From NCBI RefSeq assembly GCF_002127325.2, contig NC_035443.2, positions 150,060,703-150,124,702 on the forward strand: 64,000 bases of DNA, in the 5' to 3' direction. Source of the stretch: Helianthus annuus (taxonomy: Eukaryota; Streptophyta; Magnoliopsida; Asterales; Asteraceae). Below are positions 9,270-20,517 of this stretch, in pieces; positions within the stretch are counted from its first letter, which is position 1, and each line of letters begins with the position of its first letter. A model generated the notes under the pieces. That model saw nothing but the letters and a program-made list of their open reading frames with translations. It did not search any database and was not told the origin of the DNA. Made by a program: the position numbers and the translations under genes.

Positions 9270-12200
9270 TCAGGCTTTCTTCTTTCCCCTACCCTGCTTC
9301 TTTTGGACATTTTTACCCTCACAACCTTTTTTCATTGTCTTTGTCTTCACACCCTTGTTTTGCTGATCTGGCGGCACACCTGTACAGGTCCTGCTGTTGT
9401 GGCCTTTACCTTTACACTTACCACATGATCCTTGAAGGTTTTTCTTCGATAACTTGCATGCCTTCTGCACATCCTCTTTCTCAACCAGAGATCTTTTTCT
9501 TTTCTTTTTTGGTCTACCAACTGGCTTGTGATATTTCGGTTCTATGATTGTAGTGGGAACCCTTGATTTGTTCCAAAGAGAAATGCCATTTATGGGAAAC
9601 ACCTTGAAGTTGTAAACTTGTTTCCATGTGTCTAGATGGTATATTGGATGCACCCAGGACTCAGGAATCCCAACCTTCTGACCATAACTTTGCATATTCC
9701 ATATGGTAGCAACAACATGTGAACATGGAATTCCAGTGATCTCCCATGTCCTGCATGTGCAGGTTTTCTGTCCCATGTCTACCACACATTTCCACTTACC
9801 TGGTCCTGCAACACCATACTGATCCCCTCCATTCCAGCTAACCCTGCATCCTGAAGCACTTTTCTTGATCTCTTCAAACAGCTCTGTAGCAAATGGTGTG
9901 AGGGGCCTATCAGTTTTGTCAATTACTTGAAGCACATTAACTATTCTCCTCATGCAATATTCTCTGATGTATTCTAAGATGGTGATGATTGGTTTATCTC
10001 TACCATCTAGAATCTTAGAGTTAAACACCTCACACATGTTATTTAATAATACGTCTGATTTTCCCCTTCCTACAAATATAACACAAGGATTAAAAAAACA
10101 TATAAGCACACATATACTAAAAAAATAGGAAATAACCTGTGAAATGTGATCTGGACCAGTGTTTAGGGTCTATCTTAGACAACCACAGATGTGCCTTTGT
10201 GTTTATTCTTTTGAGTTCTTCCATTGTCTTCTCAAAGTAGACAACTGTTGTGCTTCTTGCTAGTTTCCATAAGATATCTTTATAAGCTCTCCCTTTGAAT
10301 GTAAGTTGCATGTTTTCATGGATGTGTCTAACACAGAATCTGTGTTCAGCACATGGAAATAACCTAGACACAGCTTCAAGTATTCCCTATGTCAACCAAA
10401 CAACATTCATTAACATGTATTAACATTAATTATTAACAACATAATACATTAACAAAAAAAACTAACCTTTTGTCTGTCACTCATGAACACAAAATTGGAC
10501 ATTGGTCCAATGTCCAAATCTTGTCCCAACAATTGCAGGAACCATAACCAGGAGTTGTTATTTTCTGCCTCTACAATGGCATATGCAACAGGGTATATGC
10601 CATTGTTATTGTCAACACCCACTGTTGTTAGAACTTGACCAGGAAATGGCCCTTTCATAAAGGCACCATCAACCCCCAAAAGATCTCTACCAATTGCCTT
10701 AAACCCTGCTTTTAAACTGCCCAAGCAAACATAAATTCTCTTAAATTGTCTTGTAGTTCAATCTGGATCTGATGTAGGCTCAACTTCCAATCTAATTGTT
10801 GAATCTGGGTTAGTTCTATGCAGTTCTTCAATATAATCTCTAAGATGAGCATACTGGGCAGTGAAGTCTCCATGTAACACATTTTGTGCTTTAGATCTGG
10901 CCCTATAAGCTTGCATTTTAGAAATCTCAAGCTGATATTTTCTTTGGAACTGTTCTTGGACTGCTTTGACAGGTATGTTTGGATTTTGTTCAATCTGCTC
11001 TACAAGCTCCTCAGCAAGATAGGTGGAAGTACAAGCCTTAATCACTCGGCTTTGAAGACATTTATGATGGTGGTTGAAGGTTTTGACCAACCATGTTTTA
11101 GTCTCTTTGTCAAGAGATATCAACGCAACCCAAGGGCATGTGTTTTGACTAGGGTTTTTCTTATGCCCCCTGCCCCCTTTATGTTTTTGTTCAATAGTCC
11201 TCTCCACTTTACTATTTTCAAATTCTGGCCCCTTGCTTTTTTTCCCTGGACTTTTATCATTTTTCAGTTGTGGCCCCTTGCTTTTTTTCTTCTCACCAGC
11301 CAATTTTTTCTCAGCAGCCAATTTCTTCTCACCAGCCACTGTCTTTGCACCTTCTTTTACACCATGTTTCACCTCCTCAGTCCCTAAACCACCTAAACAT
11401 GCTACCCTGACCCTATCAGCCTCATCCTTAACTATTCTGAATTGTCGTCTGCTTTCGACTGTGTACTTCCTTATGAATTTCTTAACCTCCTCCTTTGTAC
11501 TAAACATTTGTCCAACATAGAAATCATTTTCTAGCATGCTTCAAACTTTTCTTTCTTATGTTTGCAAGATTCTCATTAGAATCACTGCAACTATCAAAGT
11601 CATCATTGTCTAAAACATCCACATCAGATTCAAGGTCTGTTTTGTATCATCTACTACTTCATCAACCATGAACCTAAAATCTCTCATATCTACCTCCTCA
11701 TCCATATCATTCATTTCATCTTCAAAATAATCACTATCCTCATCACTGTTATCCTCATCCTCTGTTGTATCATCCCTAACTTCTTCTTCCTCATAGTCCT
11801 TATCTGAATTATCACTAAGTTCATGATCACTAACTTGTTTAGCCTCATTAGCACTAAGTTCATGATCACTAACTTGTTTAGCCTCATTAGCACTAACCTT
11901 CACATCGTTAACATCTAAAGAAGTATTGCTTTGGGTTTGACTAAATCGTTGAACATTAGACATCCCATTTTCCAAATAAACATTAATGTACCTGTGACCA
12001 TCCCTAACAAAAGCAACCAACTTCTTAATATCTTCATCATTACTTAATAATGTAAGTCCATTATCAAGGTCATTCATTGATGGATCAGAAAAGTGAAAGT
12101 AATGAGGCACATCATCGTTATAACCTAGCTTATCCCTAATCGACTCTAATTGTGCAAACCCAAACCTATCACTGTCAAGAAAATCAAAGAAATCTTGGTC

Positions 12201-12436
12201 ATCATTCTTATAGATTCGTCCTGGAGGATCAGTGAAATACCCTACATGATACAAGTGTATAGAGAACAACGTTGGATAATCACCTACAATGCAAGTTACA
12301 GAACATGATCAGTGACCAAAAACTCAACTTAATTTTGACCTAATACACATATTTGGAGTGAAGAAGTATTACCGTATATAAGATCTAGTGCAAAATCATC
12401 ATCAGGACCACGAACTTGAATCGGATCAGGATCCAT
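9270..12436 (-). pseudogene. mudrA-like MULE transposase, disabled
   Basis: Multi-exon transposase gene. The probable start is ATG at 12436 (MDPDPIQVRG), with exon 1 ending at 12374 and exon 2 from 12283. Order: acidic N-terminal region (12283-11610), Mutator DNA-binding domain (about 11537-11400, NDFYVGQMF...), Lys-rich linker, MULE catalytic domain with VDGAFMKGPFPG near 10660 and FMSDRQK near 10470, then after two introns a SWIM zinc finger CTCRTWEITGIPCSHV near 9750, an AT-hook GRPKKKRKR near 9510 and a CCHC knuckle CGKCKGKGHNSRTC near 9420. Damage: frameshifts near 11640 and 11540 and an in-frame TGA at about 10758. Functional homologues cut and integrate the element in the nucleus; this copy should not encode a full enzyme. 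Confidence 0.9.
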
Positions 12437-12553
12437 TTCACCTTTGTTACAATCGATTGTGAAGAAGATGAGGGTTTATGATTTCTTGTGGTGGAATTTG
12501 ATAGGTTTATAAGAAATGGGGGTAATCTGATATTGATATGTATATATTTGTTT

Positions 12554-12802
12554 GTTGAAGGAAATAAATAATAAAGGGTTTAATATAATATTCATTGTAA
12601 AAGGGGCCAAAGGAAAAGACAGATATGCCCTCACGTGCATCGCACGTGGGGCAACTTAACTGACTTTTTTGACTAGGTTTGGTGTAAAGGCTGTGATGTG
12701 TAACAAAACGTGAACGTAAAGGTTGGTTTTGGCGGATTTCATAGTGAAAGGTATAAAGTGCAGTTTGGGGTAAACATAAAGGTTGTTTTCTGCAATTTTG
12801 TC
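12554..12802 (-). repeat. MULE right terminal inverted repeat
   Basis: Inverted counterpart of 8013-8254; ends TGCAATTTTGTC at 12802, directly followed by the duplicated TATAAATAA. Confidence 0.9.
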
Positions 12803-13461
12803 TATAAATAATGATATTAATTAAATAATTCAATACAGTAATAAATTTTCCGTCACAAATGCGTAGCAAGTTGCTACGCATTTCCTACCCAATAATTAAT
12901 AATAAAACTGATTAAACATTAAAATATAATTTTTAAGTATAATAATAAATGTTTCGTCACAAACGCGTAGCAAGTTGCTACACATTTCAGACACAATAAT
13001 TAATAATAGTATTAGTTAAACATTTAAATATGATCCGAATATAATAATAAATGTTTTGTAAAAAACGCGTAACAAGTTGCTACGCATTTTTGACGCAACA
13101 ATTTATATTTAAATGAATTCAACATATAAATATAGTTCCAACAAATAAATAATAGTTCCGTCGGAAATGCGTAGCGAGTTACTACACATTTCCGACACAA
13201 TAGCCAATAACGATAATAATTAAACGTTTAAATATAAATCAAATACAAATATAATTCATCCGTCGTAAGTGCGTAGTAAGTTGCTACGCATTTCCGATGC
13301 AATAGTTAGAATTAGTATTTCTGTCGCTATTGCGTCACAAATTGGCCAAAAAAATCAAGGCTTTCTTTCTGTAGAAAATGCGTAGTAAATGTGTTAGAAT
13401 TTGTGACACATTTTTTTGCGTAGGAAAATTCCGTAGTAAAATGACTACTTTTCTAGCAGTG
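12803..13461. mobile_element. CACTA element right end with subterminal palindromes
   Basis: The terminus reads TTTTCTAGCAGTG at 13461, i.e. CACTGCTAGAAAA on the other strand, a CACTA-type end. Inside it lie at least five palindromic monomers about 103 bp apart (cores near 12857, 12961, 13064, 13164 and 13268). The first is a perfect 27-base palindrome, AAATGCGTAGCAA-G-TTGCTACGCATTT, at 12857-12883. Subterminal repeats of this sort bind the CACTA accessory protein in En/Spm. A further copy lies left of the MULE at 7967. The left end of this CACTA was not found. Confidence 0.75.
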
Positions 13462-13641
13462 AGTATAAGATAAATATTTTTATGTATTACGTATTTATCT
13501 ATATTGATGTATAGATTAATAAATTGGATATACTAATATGATATAATAAAAATATGTATTTATTTGTTGTTGTGCATAAATTAATAAATTGTATATTAAT
13601 ATGATATAATAATAAGAAGAAGAATATTAACAGTAATATTA

Positions 13642-15612
13642 GGCTACACGGCATGGGGGTCGGCCCGGCCCGTCGCGGGTCGGCGACGGTCCAAACACCG
13701 TGCCGCCCCCATCCGTCCCCGTCCTCTCCGGCTGAAGTTAGACGTTGGCGACGATGCAATTGTTGTGCCCCCCCCCCCCCTTAAAATATGACTGTTATAT
13801 TAAAAAAAAAATAATAAATTTCCAAATTTTGAATAAAGCCAAACGGCTATATTATTAAATTTTATAAATTTTACATCCATTTTCACTATCAAACACCAAA
13901 TTAACCTCCACAATTCACCACTTTCTCCTATAATTTTTACACTCTCTTCCACTATACTCTCAACCTTCTTCCACATAATTTTCATGGATCCGTTCAACAA
14001 CCCGGATACTCCCAACACTCCTTCGAACAACCCGAATACTCCCAACAATCCGACCCAACCAAATGTTTTTTCGGTTCCGGGATATTATCCAACGCTAGAA
14101 CCGAACCAATTCTCCCAATTTTCATCGAACGCGTTTGCTTCATTCCAACATTCGCCCAACCATTCACTCAAATGTCCCAAAATCAAGCTCTTCAACAAAT
14201 GATGATGCGGGGTGCTTGGAACTTTCCACCCGTTCAACCTCAACCGATCCCCACACCCCCCGTTCAACCCCAACCGATCCCCACACCCCCCGTTCATTCC
14301 GAACCCGAAGACGATGTGGAGATTGTGCCCGAAACCCAACCGCCTAAAGGGAAAGGAAAACGAAACAAAGGGAAACAAGTAGCGGGTGATCAAGCGTCGA
14401 AACCGAAGGCGATAAAATGGACCCCAATCGAAGAAGAAGCCTTAGCCAAGGCTTTCATTGGCACTTCCGACAACCCGGTAAAAGGTTCGTATTTTTTTAA
14501 AGTTTACATCTTTTTAAAGTTTACATTTTTTAAAGTTTAAATTTATAAAGTTTACTTTTTTAAATTTTTTATTTCTTCACAGTAGGTTTATATTTAAGTT
14601 TTATAGTTTTCTTTTGGTTTAAATTTAATAGTTTTTAAGTTTAGTTTTTAATTAGGTTAAACAGTTTTAATTTTTTTTCATAACAGTAAGTTTTTTTATT
14701 ATTTTATATGTTTTAAGGTTTGTTTTGTTTATTTAATTTTATTTGTTTGTTTTTTTATAGGTAATAACCAACCGGGTGACGGGTTTTGGTCCAAGGTATT
14801 GACCAAGTTTCTCGCCATGATGGACCAAGGCCCGTATAGAGATATCGACTCGGTTTCCTCGAAGTGGCGAAAATTGAACTCGAGCGTTAATCGGTTTTGC
14901 GAAGACGATAAACTTAAATGATGACGCCAACTATGACGAAGACGAGTATAACGTACGTGAACCCGAGCGTCCACCGGGCCGAGACAAAACAAAAAAGGAG
15001 CGGGCCAAGGGAAAAGGAAAGGAAACGGTGGACCCGAACATGGTTGAGTTTATGGAACACCTAAAAGTGTACAACGACATCTCGGCCCAAAAGACGAAGG
15101 CGAAGGAGCGGGCCGTCGAAAAAAAAAGTCGTGCATCGGACGAAAAGTTAAAAGAGAAGGTCCGATTGTCAAATGAGAAAATCCGAATCTCCGATGAAAA
15201 AATTCGGCTTAAGGAATGGGAAATAATGACGATGAATGTCGAGGACGAACCCGAGCCGAAACGTTCGATGTTGAAAAAACTACAACACGACATCATGAAA
15301 AAGCATCAAATTATTTAACTTTATGTTTATTTTTATTAAGTCTTTTTTTTTAAGTTTATGTTTTTTTTAATATCTATGTAATGTGGGTTTAATATTAATG
15401 AAAATATTTTATTAGTATATTTGTCAAATGTTAAAAAAAATAAAATACTAAAAAAAATAAAAAAAACATAAAAAGTGGTGAAGGACTATGACTAGGATCA
15501 TCCTACCATGCCTTCTAGTTTTGGAGGATGGACCATCTTAGAGAGGAATGTGACGTGGCGCCTACGTGGCGGATCATCCTCCAATGATGGTCCATCACCA
15601 TACCATGTAGTC
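13642..15612 (+). mobile_element. PIF/Harbinger-type element, non-autonomous
   Basis: Imperfect inverted termini (GGCTACACGGCATGGGGG left; GACTACATGGTATGGTGATG at the right end on the minus strand) flanked by TTA on both sides (13639-13641 and 15613-15615), the Harbinger target duplication. It contains a broken Myb/SANT-like ORF but no recognisable DDE transposase, so it would depend on an enzyme in trans. A GC-rich stretch and a C14 run (about 13770) lie near the left end. Confidence 0.75.
13984..15318 (+). pseudogene. Harbinger-associated Myb/SANT-like (NAM-like) protein, broken
   Basis: Exon 1 starts with ATG at 13984 (MDPFNNPDTP...) with Asn/Pro-rich repeats, a frameshift at about 14140-14170, a duplicated Pro-rich QPQPIPTPPV repeat near 14240-14295, a Lys-rich basic patch, then IKWTPIEEEALAKAFIGTS, the start of the trihelix/SANT-like domain. 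An intron follows (about 14485-14760). Exon 2 continues GDGFWSKVLTKF and SSKWRKLNSSVNRFCED, then jumps near 14915, with an internal deletion and frame change, to LNDDANYDEDEYNV and a charged C-terminal coiled coil (15028-15318). This is the accessory DNA-binding protein family carried by plant Harbinger elements. The gene cannot make a full protein. Confidence 0.8.
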
Positions 15613-15615
15613 TTA

Positions 15616-16876
15616 AAGGAGAGCATGCCACATGACTTTTAGATATAATTTTAAGGAGAGAATGTCATGTGACACTAACATGATTCTTTTATTAGTATTA
15701 GATTAGAATCCCTGATAAAGAAATTTTGGTTCAGTCACTAGGGTTCCATAGGCTATGGATCAAAAATATAGTTTAGCTGAAAATATGCAACCAAAGAAGA
15801 TACAGTCTTCTAAATAAAACAATGTTTCCCATAGTATTGTGTAATGTATAGTGTGAAGGGAGAGATTCATACAATATGAGTACTTAATTACACTTTGAAT
15901 TTCGACTTTGTTTCCCACAATATTGGAATGCTTTTTGTGACTAAATTGTTAGCAGCGGTTTTGTGACGATTGCTATAAAATTCGATTTAAAAAAAAATTA
16001 CGACTGAATTCCAACGCATATTTAGTTAATACTACCATGTATATAATTTTTTTTGAAACTGTTTTTTGTTTTATCAATTTTTTCTTAGGCATAAATGTAT
16101 TTAGAACTATGCGTACTCGTCTATGCATCAGTACTAATAAAACCAAAAACTGTCCATATAGTATACCAAAAATTTACCGCATGTCTTTTATTTTTTGAAC
16201 AAATTACAAAATGTCTAACATCAATAGTTTTTTCATCAGGATTACAGCATGAAACCTAAAGAGCAAAAGCCAAAAAGAGTGAACACCTTAAAATTATACA
16301 CAAAATTTTTTGGTTATCTTGTTGTATGTTTTCCTGATTTATACTAAGTTTTGATAAGTCTTCTAAACTAATTGCCGTTAAAAATCTAGATAGTGTGTGT
16401 AGAAACATTTTAAATCTTAATAGATTTTTTTTGACTGAATATGTTTCTATGTGATTCGCGATCTACAAGACTTTGTGTGTTGGCTTCATATAATCTTGTG
16501 AGATTTGCGAAATATATGTTAGATCTTCAAAATGCATGTCCTTCTACGTCGGTGGCGAAGTTTGAGATTTCTGACCGGGGGTAGAAGTCATCGGATCTAA
16601 AAATTTCTATACAATCGCGGGGTTGAAAACGTATATACCCAAAAATTTCTATACGAAAACTACATACTCTCCACTACTGATCGAAAAGTTCGGGGGTCGG
16701 CCGCCCCCTCCCGCCCTACTTAACTTGCGCCCATGTTCTACGTTAATAAGTAACTGGATTCTTGACTCACTTCAAGGCTTAGATTCTATGTATCAATACT
16801 GAAGTGCTTGCTTGAAGCATGTACTAATCAACTTAAAAGGTATCACTTGGTATAATCAAACGTGGTGAGTGTAACA
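15616..16876. other. Intergenic, no gene recognised
   Basis: AT-rich DNA with several homopolymer runs. The only identifiable block is a dispersed repeat at about 16545-16735. Confidence 0.5.
16545..16735 (+). repeat. Dispersed repeat with GC-rich end (copy 1)
   Basis: Contains GTGGCGAAGTTTGA, AAACGTATATACCCAAAAAT, TTCTATACGAAA and CGAAAAGTTCGGGGGTCGG, ending in a C-rich tail and ACTTGCGCCC. The same ordered phrases recur around the CACTA element (GTGGCGGAGC at 51092, AAACGTATATACCTAAAAAAT and CGAAAAGTTCGG at 58040-58110). Class unknown. Confidence 0.55.
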
Positions 16877-18073
16877 TGTTGGAAATTTGTGAAAATAGCA
16901 TTTTTCACAAATATATGATTTTTTCTTATTTTGGACTAGAAATAAATATAAGAAAATGAGCGAGTTTTATATATTTATTTATGGGTTTGTATTCTGTGCT
17001 GGAAGAGCTTCACAACGAACTAAACCACGTCCAAAACGGAGCTAAGATGAATGAGATATTGATGCTCAAACTTTGGTGTTTCAAGCATAGAATGCTGAAA
17101 AAGTGGGAAAGTAGAATCTTGTCCCACATGGGATGAGAGATGAAACTTAAAGGGGTATTTAAGTGGGAACTCTCCATCATTATTGTTTCATGGAAGCACA
17201 CACTAAGTGTACTCGCGAAGGGTGTTCCGTACCCTAACTTGCACACGCGCGCGCGCGTGGAATTGGCGATGAGGCGCAATGTGGCGCTTTGATGGCGCGT
17301 GCGCGTGGTAGAGCACAAGGGCTGCTAGGACCTGGTGGTTGGTGACGTGGCAAGTAGGCGCGCGGTTGCGCACATGGAGCATGGGCACTGATGTGACGTG
17401 CGCGGCGCACCAAAGTGAGCCAATACGGCGCGCTGTGTGGCGTGCTCGTATAGGCTCACAGGTGACGTGGCGCACGCGCGCATGAGCATGCAGACCTGCG
17501 TGCGCACCAATGTGTCTTGCGCGCACAGAAGCTTCCAGCAGTTAATGTCAGTGCAGTTACATTTCAGCATTTGAAACTGACGAGTCAATGCTTTTGACTG
17601 AGAATTAAATGACGAGTTAAAGTGCATTGAAGAAGTTTAATGCAGTTTAATTCACCCATTTAACTCATTTTTTTCAGTTTCTTCCAAAGATCTGCAGTAT
17701 AAATAGGTGGTCACCCCTACTGTAAGAATACACCGAAATTCACCAGCTAATACAATCTTCTTCACTGAATTCTTCTTCATCTTCAAGCAGCAGGGTATAC
17801 ATTCGGGTTGGAGTCAAGACCGGCAGTGCAACTGCTTCGAGCTGTTGTATCCTGGAAACAGACGTGTTCTCCTGGGAGACACGAAATTTGTTTTAAGAGA
17901 ACGGTGTCTAACACGATCCTCAGCCAAGAACATTTTTATTTTTTCTTGTAATTCTGTCTTGTTTTTATGTTTATTTCACTTGTAACCAGTTCTGTTATCT
18001 TTATGCTTTCCTAATTTCTGTTGTAATTCAAGTTAATAAATTTTTATTTATTTTTCATGAACAGATTCCTACA
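16877..18073 (+). mobile_element. Solo LTR of the GC-rich LTR family
   Basis: 1197 bp, starting TGTTGGAAATTTG and ending GATTCCTACA, flanked by a perfect 5-bp duplication TAACA (16872-16876 and 18074-18078). It is the inverted-orientation relative of the LTRs at 2029-4507, with the GC-rich GCGCGC core at 17240-17530. TATAAATAGG at 17699-17708 is a good TATA box. A solo LTR with intact duplication indicates LTR-LTR recombination after insertion. Confidence 0.92.
17699..17708 (+). promoter_or_regulatory. TATA box in solo LTR
   Basis: TATAAATAGG about 365 bases before the LTR end, followed by a C-rich start region. Expected promoter position of the parent element. Confidence 0.55.
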
Positions 18074-18173
18074 TAACATATACTTGGAGAAGATTCATCA
18101 TGACAATCAAAAGGGTTAATATGACTTACACTTTGAGAAGCTCGAGCTCATCGAATGTAACAAACATAGAAAC

Positions 18174-18702
18174 TTAGAAAATATAAACATAATTTCTTTA
18201 TATTTCGGATATTATGTATGTATGTTAACTTAGGTTATGTGACTTATAATTATATGTAATTATGAACCGGTATATTAGAGTGGTTATGTTGGTTAGGAGA
18301 CACCGATTCAAAGGGTAGTTTCCCTCCATCTTTAACCGCTCATAACTGCCATTTATATGTTATATTTATATGTCTCACTACTAGAAAATGCACCTATCTT
18401 GACACGCGAACAATGACACACACTCATTTTATAACATTCAAAAGCGTGTGTCAAGAAAAAAATGTCATGGTTTACAAAATTCAATAAATTTATGACACTC
18501 TTTTTTCTGTGTCATCTTTTTAGCGTCATAAAGAAAAAACAAGACCATTTTATGACATTTGAAAGTGTGTGTCAAGAAAAAAATTTTAACCGCCAAAATT
18601 GTCCCTCAATTCAATCACTGCAAACATAGAACAAATCAAGTTTATTGTCATGAATCCAATCTATCATAATGCTTCCGCTGATTATCAATCCGATGGCCAA
18701 CA
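18174..18702 (+). repeat. Array LTR 1 (outer left, with CACTA-end insertion)
   Basis: Homology to the other LTRs starts at TTAGAAAATATAAAC (18174), without the terminal TG. Bases 18376-18585 replace about 27 bp of the LTR (GCCGGGAACTATTCTTGG region). Ends CCAACA at 18702. Confidence 0.85.
18376..18585 (+). mobile_element. CACTA-type terminus fragment inside LTR 1
   Basis: Begins CACTACTAGAAAATGCACC, a CACTA-like end, followed by subterminal repeats (two copies of GTGTGTCAAGAAAAAAAT, plus ATGACA motifs). The right join lies in CAAGAAAA, which is also present at the matching place in the intact LTRs (CACCAAGAAAATTTTAACC), so it looks like a microhomology junction with loss of LTR sequence. No right terminus is present. 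Confidence 0.65.
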
Positions 18703-20158
18703 AAGTGGTATCAGAGCGGGTTATGTTAGCGATGATGATCTCAAGCCGTCTTCAACAATGATGCCGTGTAAACACTGCACTGAAGAGAAGCGCTAACGGA
18801 GATGGATGCAGAGGCGGTGCTACTGCTGTAATAAGCCTGGCCACAAGATTTCAACATGTGCAATGAAAGAAAATGATGAGGAAACTCAATTGCTCCGTCT
18901 GGCAGTAGACACAGGAACGCAGAAACTACATGACAAAGATCCTGAACAACAAAATGGTCAAAGGATGGAATACATAGTGGTTGGCACCGACGGAGGTCTA
19001 TGGTCGGAAATATGGTATGTTAGTAAAACTCTTAAACATCACTATTCTAGCAATATGGATATGTTCAAACGTATAAAAAACATATCAAGTGTTGAAACGA
19101 ACACCAGAGAAAATCATTTCTTCTTCATAAGGGGCATAGGGGTCACTGAAATCGTATCAGGGATGGAAAAGATCCGTATTCAGAGTATGTTTTACACTCC
19201 GGATATTGATAGAAACGTATTAAGTTTAGACCAACTGATTACACAAGTTTTCACCGTTAAGTTTATCGAAGACAAATGTAAATTGTTTCCCACATTCAGT
19301 GTTCCACTGTTTAATAAGAAGAGTGATAAAACTAGAATGACTAAAGAAGAAGAAGTTGGTATGTTAGACAAAGAATTAGTGATAAGCAGAGAAACGGAAC
19401 ATGAAAGATTCAAAACTGAATTCTTAAATGATTACTTTGAAAGTTTGAATGTATCAACGAACGAACCGGACTGGAACGTTCTGATACTTCAAGCAATGTC
19501 TTTCAAAGAATTCAATGACTGTAAGGCACTGTTAGACATGTTAGAGGATGAGGATTATGTTATAAAATACAGATATCATCTCGATATCAAGTTCAATGAA
19601 ATGATAGATTGGTTTCTGAAAGTTAAGTTAGAAATATTCACAAGACCCTTGCCGGCATATGCTTCGGAAAACAGGAAGGTGTGTTTATTAGATTTATACA
19701 TGAGTGTCAAACGAGAAAGGGGACACCGGATGGTTACTGAAAACAATCTATGGGCAAAGATTGCCAAAGAGATTGGTTTTGACTATAGTGAAGGTGAATA
19801 CATGAGGTTCCTACATGCCATGTACTTGGATGTGATGATCTACTATTACAAGTACAAATCGATACAAGAAAAAGCACATCCGAAAGAGGAGATCAAGACA
19901 GTGACCGATCCAAGGCAAAGCAAAAGTGATGAAGTCAAAATGGAGGGGACAGAATCTGTGCAAGCAGACGGAAACTCAAGAACCAAAGAAGTTGTAGAAA
20001 ATGAAGCTGATCACTACGCATTCTTCACTGGCAACGATTGGGAAGGGATAAGGAGGATGCACACTAGAAGAAGGTTCGATTTTAAAAGGCCAAAAGCTGT
20101 TGTGGATGATGCCAATATCAGCGTTTTAACACACTCTCGCAAACGTTATTATGTTTAG
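18650..20158 (+). pseudogene. Unit 1 CCHC-ARID ORF, nonsense at codon 49
   Basis: Same 502-codon frame as units 2 and 3 but with TAA at 18794-18796 (codon 49), where the other units have an AAA or GAA codon. The nearest downstream in-frame ATG (18806) keeps the CCHC knuckle, the dead-protease segment and the ARID domain, so a shorter 450-residue product is conceivable. The rest of the frame is undamaged, so the stop is probably recent. Confidence 0.85.
18706..18717 (+). other. Primer binding site, array unit 1
   Basis: TGGTATCAGAGC, three bases after LTR 1; complementary to the 3' end of plant initiator tRNA-Met. The copia element at 61333 uses the same sequence. Confidence 0.85.
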
Positions 20159-20164
20159 GGGGTG

Positions 20165-20517
20165 TGTTATAAAATATAAACATAATTTCTTTATATTTCG
20201 GATATTATGTATGTATGTTAACTTAGGTTATGTGACTTATAATTATATGTAATTATGAACCGGTATATTAGAGTGGTTATGTTGGTTAGGAGACACCGAT
20301 TCAAAGGGTAGTTTCCCTCCATCTTTAACCGCTCATAACTGCCATTTATATGTTATATTTATATGTCTTGCCGGGAACTATTCTTGGCACCAAGAAAATT
20401 TTAACCGCCAAAATTGTGCCTCAATTCAATCACTGCAAACATAGAACAAATCAAGTTTATTGTCATGAATCCAATCTATCATAATGCTTCCGCTGATTAT
20501 CAATCCGATGGCCAACA
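20165..20517 (+). repeat. Array LTR 2
   Basis: 353 bp, TGTTATAAAAT (one substitution from the TGTTAG of other copies) to CCAACA, preceded by the purine tract AGGGGG. Shared as 3' LTR of unit 1 and 5' LTR of unit 2. Confidence 0.9.

Larger units (their letters stand above)
8013..12802. mobile_element. MULE (Mutator-like) DNA transposon
   Basis: A complete 4.79-kb element with about 245-bp terminal inverted repeats that both begin GACAAAATTGCAG, flanked by a perfect 9-bp target duplication TATAAATAA (8004-8012 and 12803-12811), as expected for Mutator superfamily transposition. It carries a mudrA-like transposase gene on the minus strand, now broken, and a small plus-strand ORF with a GRF zinc finger, arranged convergently. 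It sits inside a CACTA subterminal repeat array. Ends and duplication are read directly; the superfamily is supported by the MULE, SWIM and AT-hook features of the transposase. Confidence 0.95.

Noticed and set aside
10884..11520. Phe/Leu-rich plus-strand ORFs
   Set aside because: Shadow of the Lys-rich linker of the MULE transposase.
12857..13300. CRISPR-like array
   Set aside because: Spacing is about 103 bp with related, not unique, spacers, palindromic cores, and a eukaryotic transposon context.
18599..18649. Longer 519-residue ORF starting upstream of the ATG
   Set aside because: The upstream start is TTG, not ATG; the first ATG in frame is at 18650 (and equivalents).
18706..18717. TGGTATCAGAGC as part of a tRNA gene
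   Set aside because: Only 12 bases match and they lie at the LTR/internal border; no tRNA fold is present.
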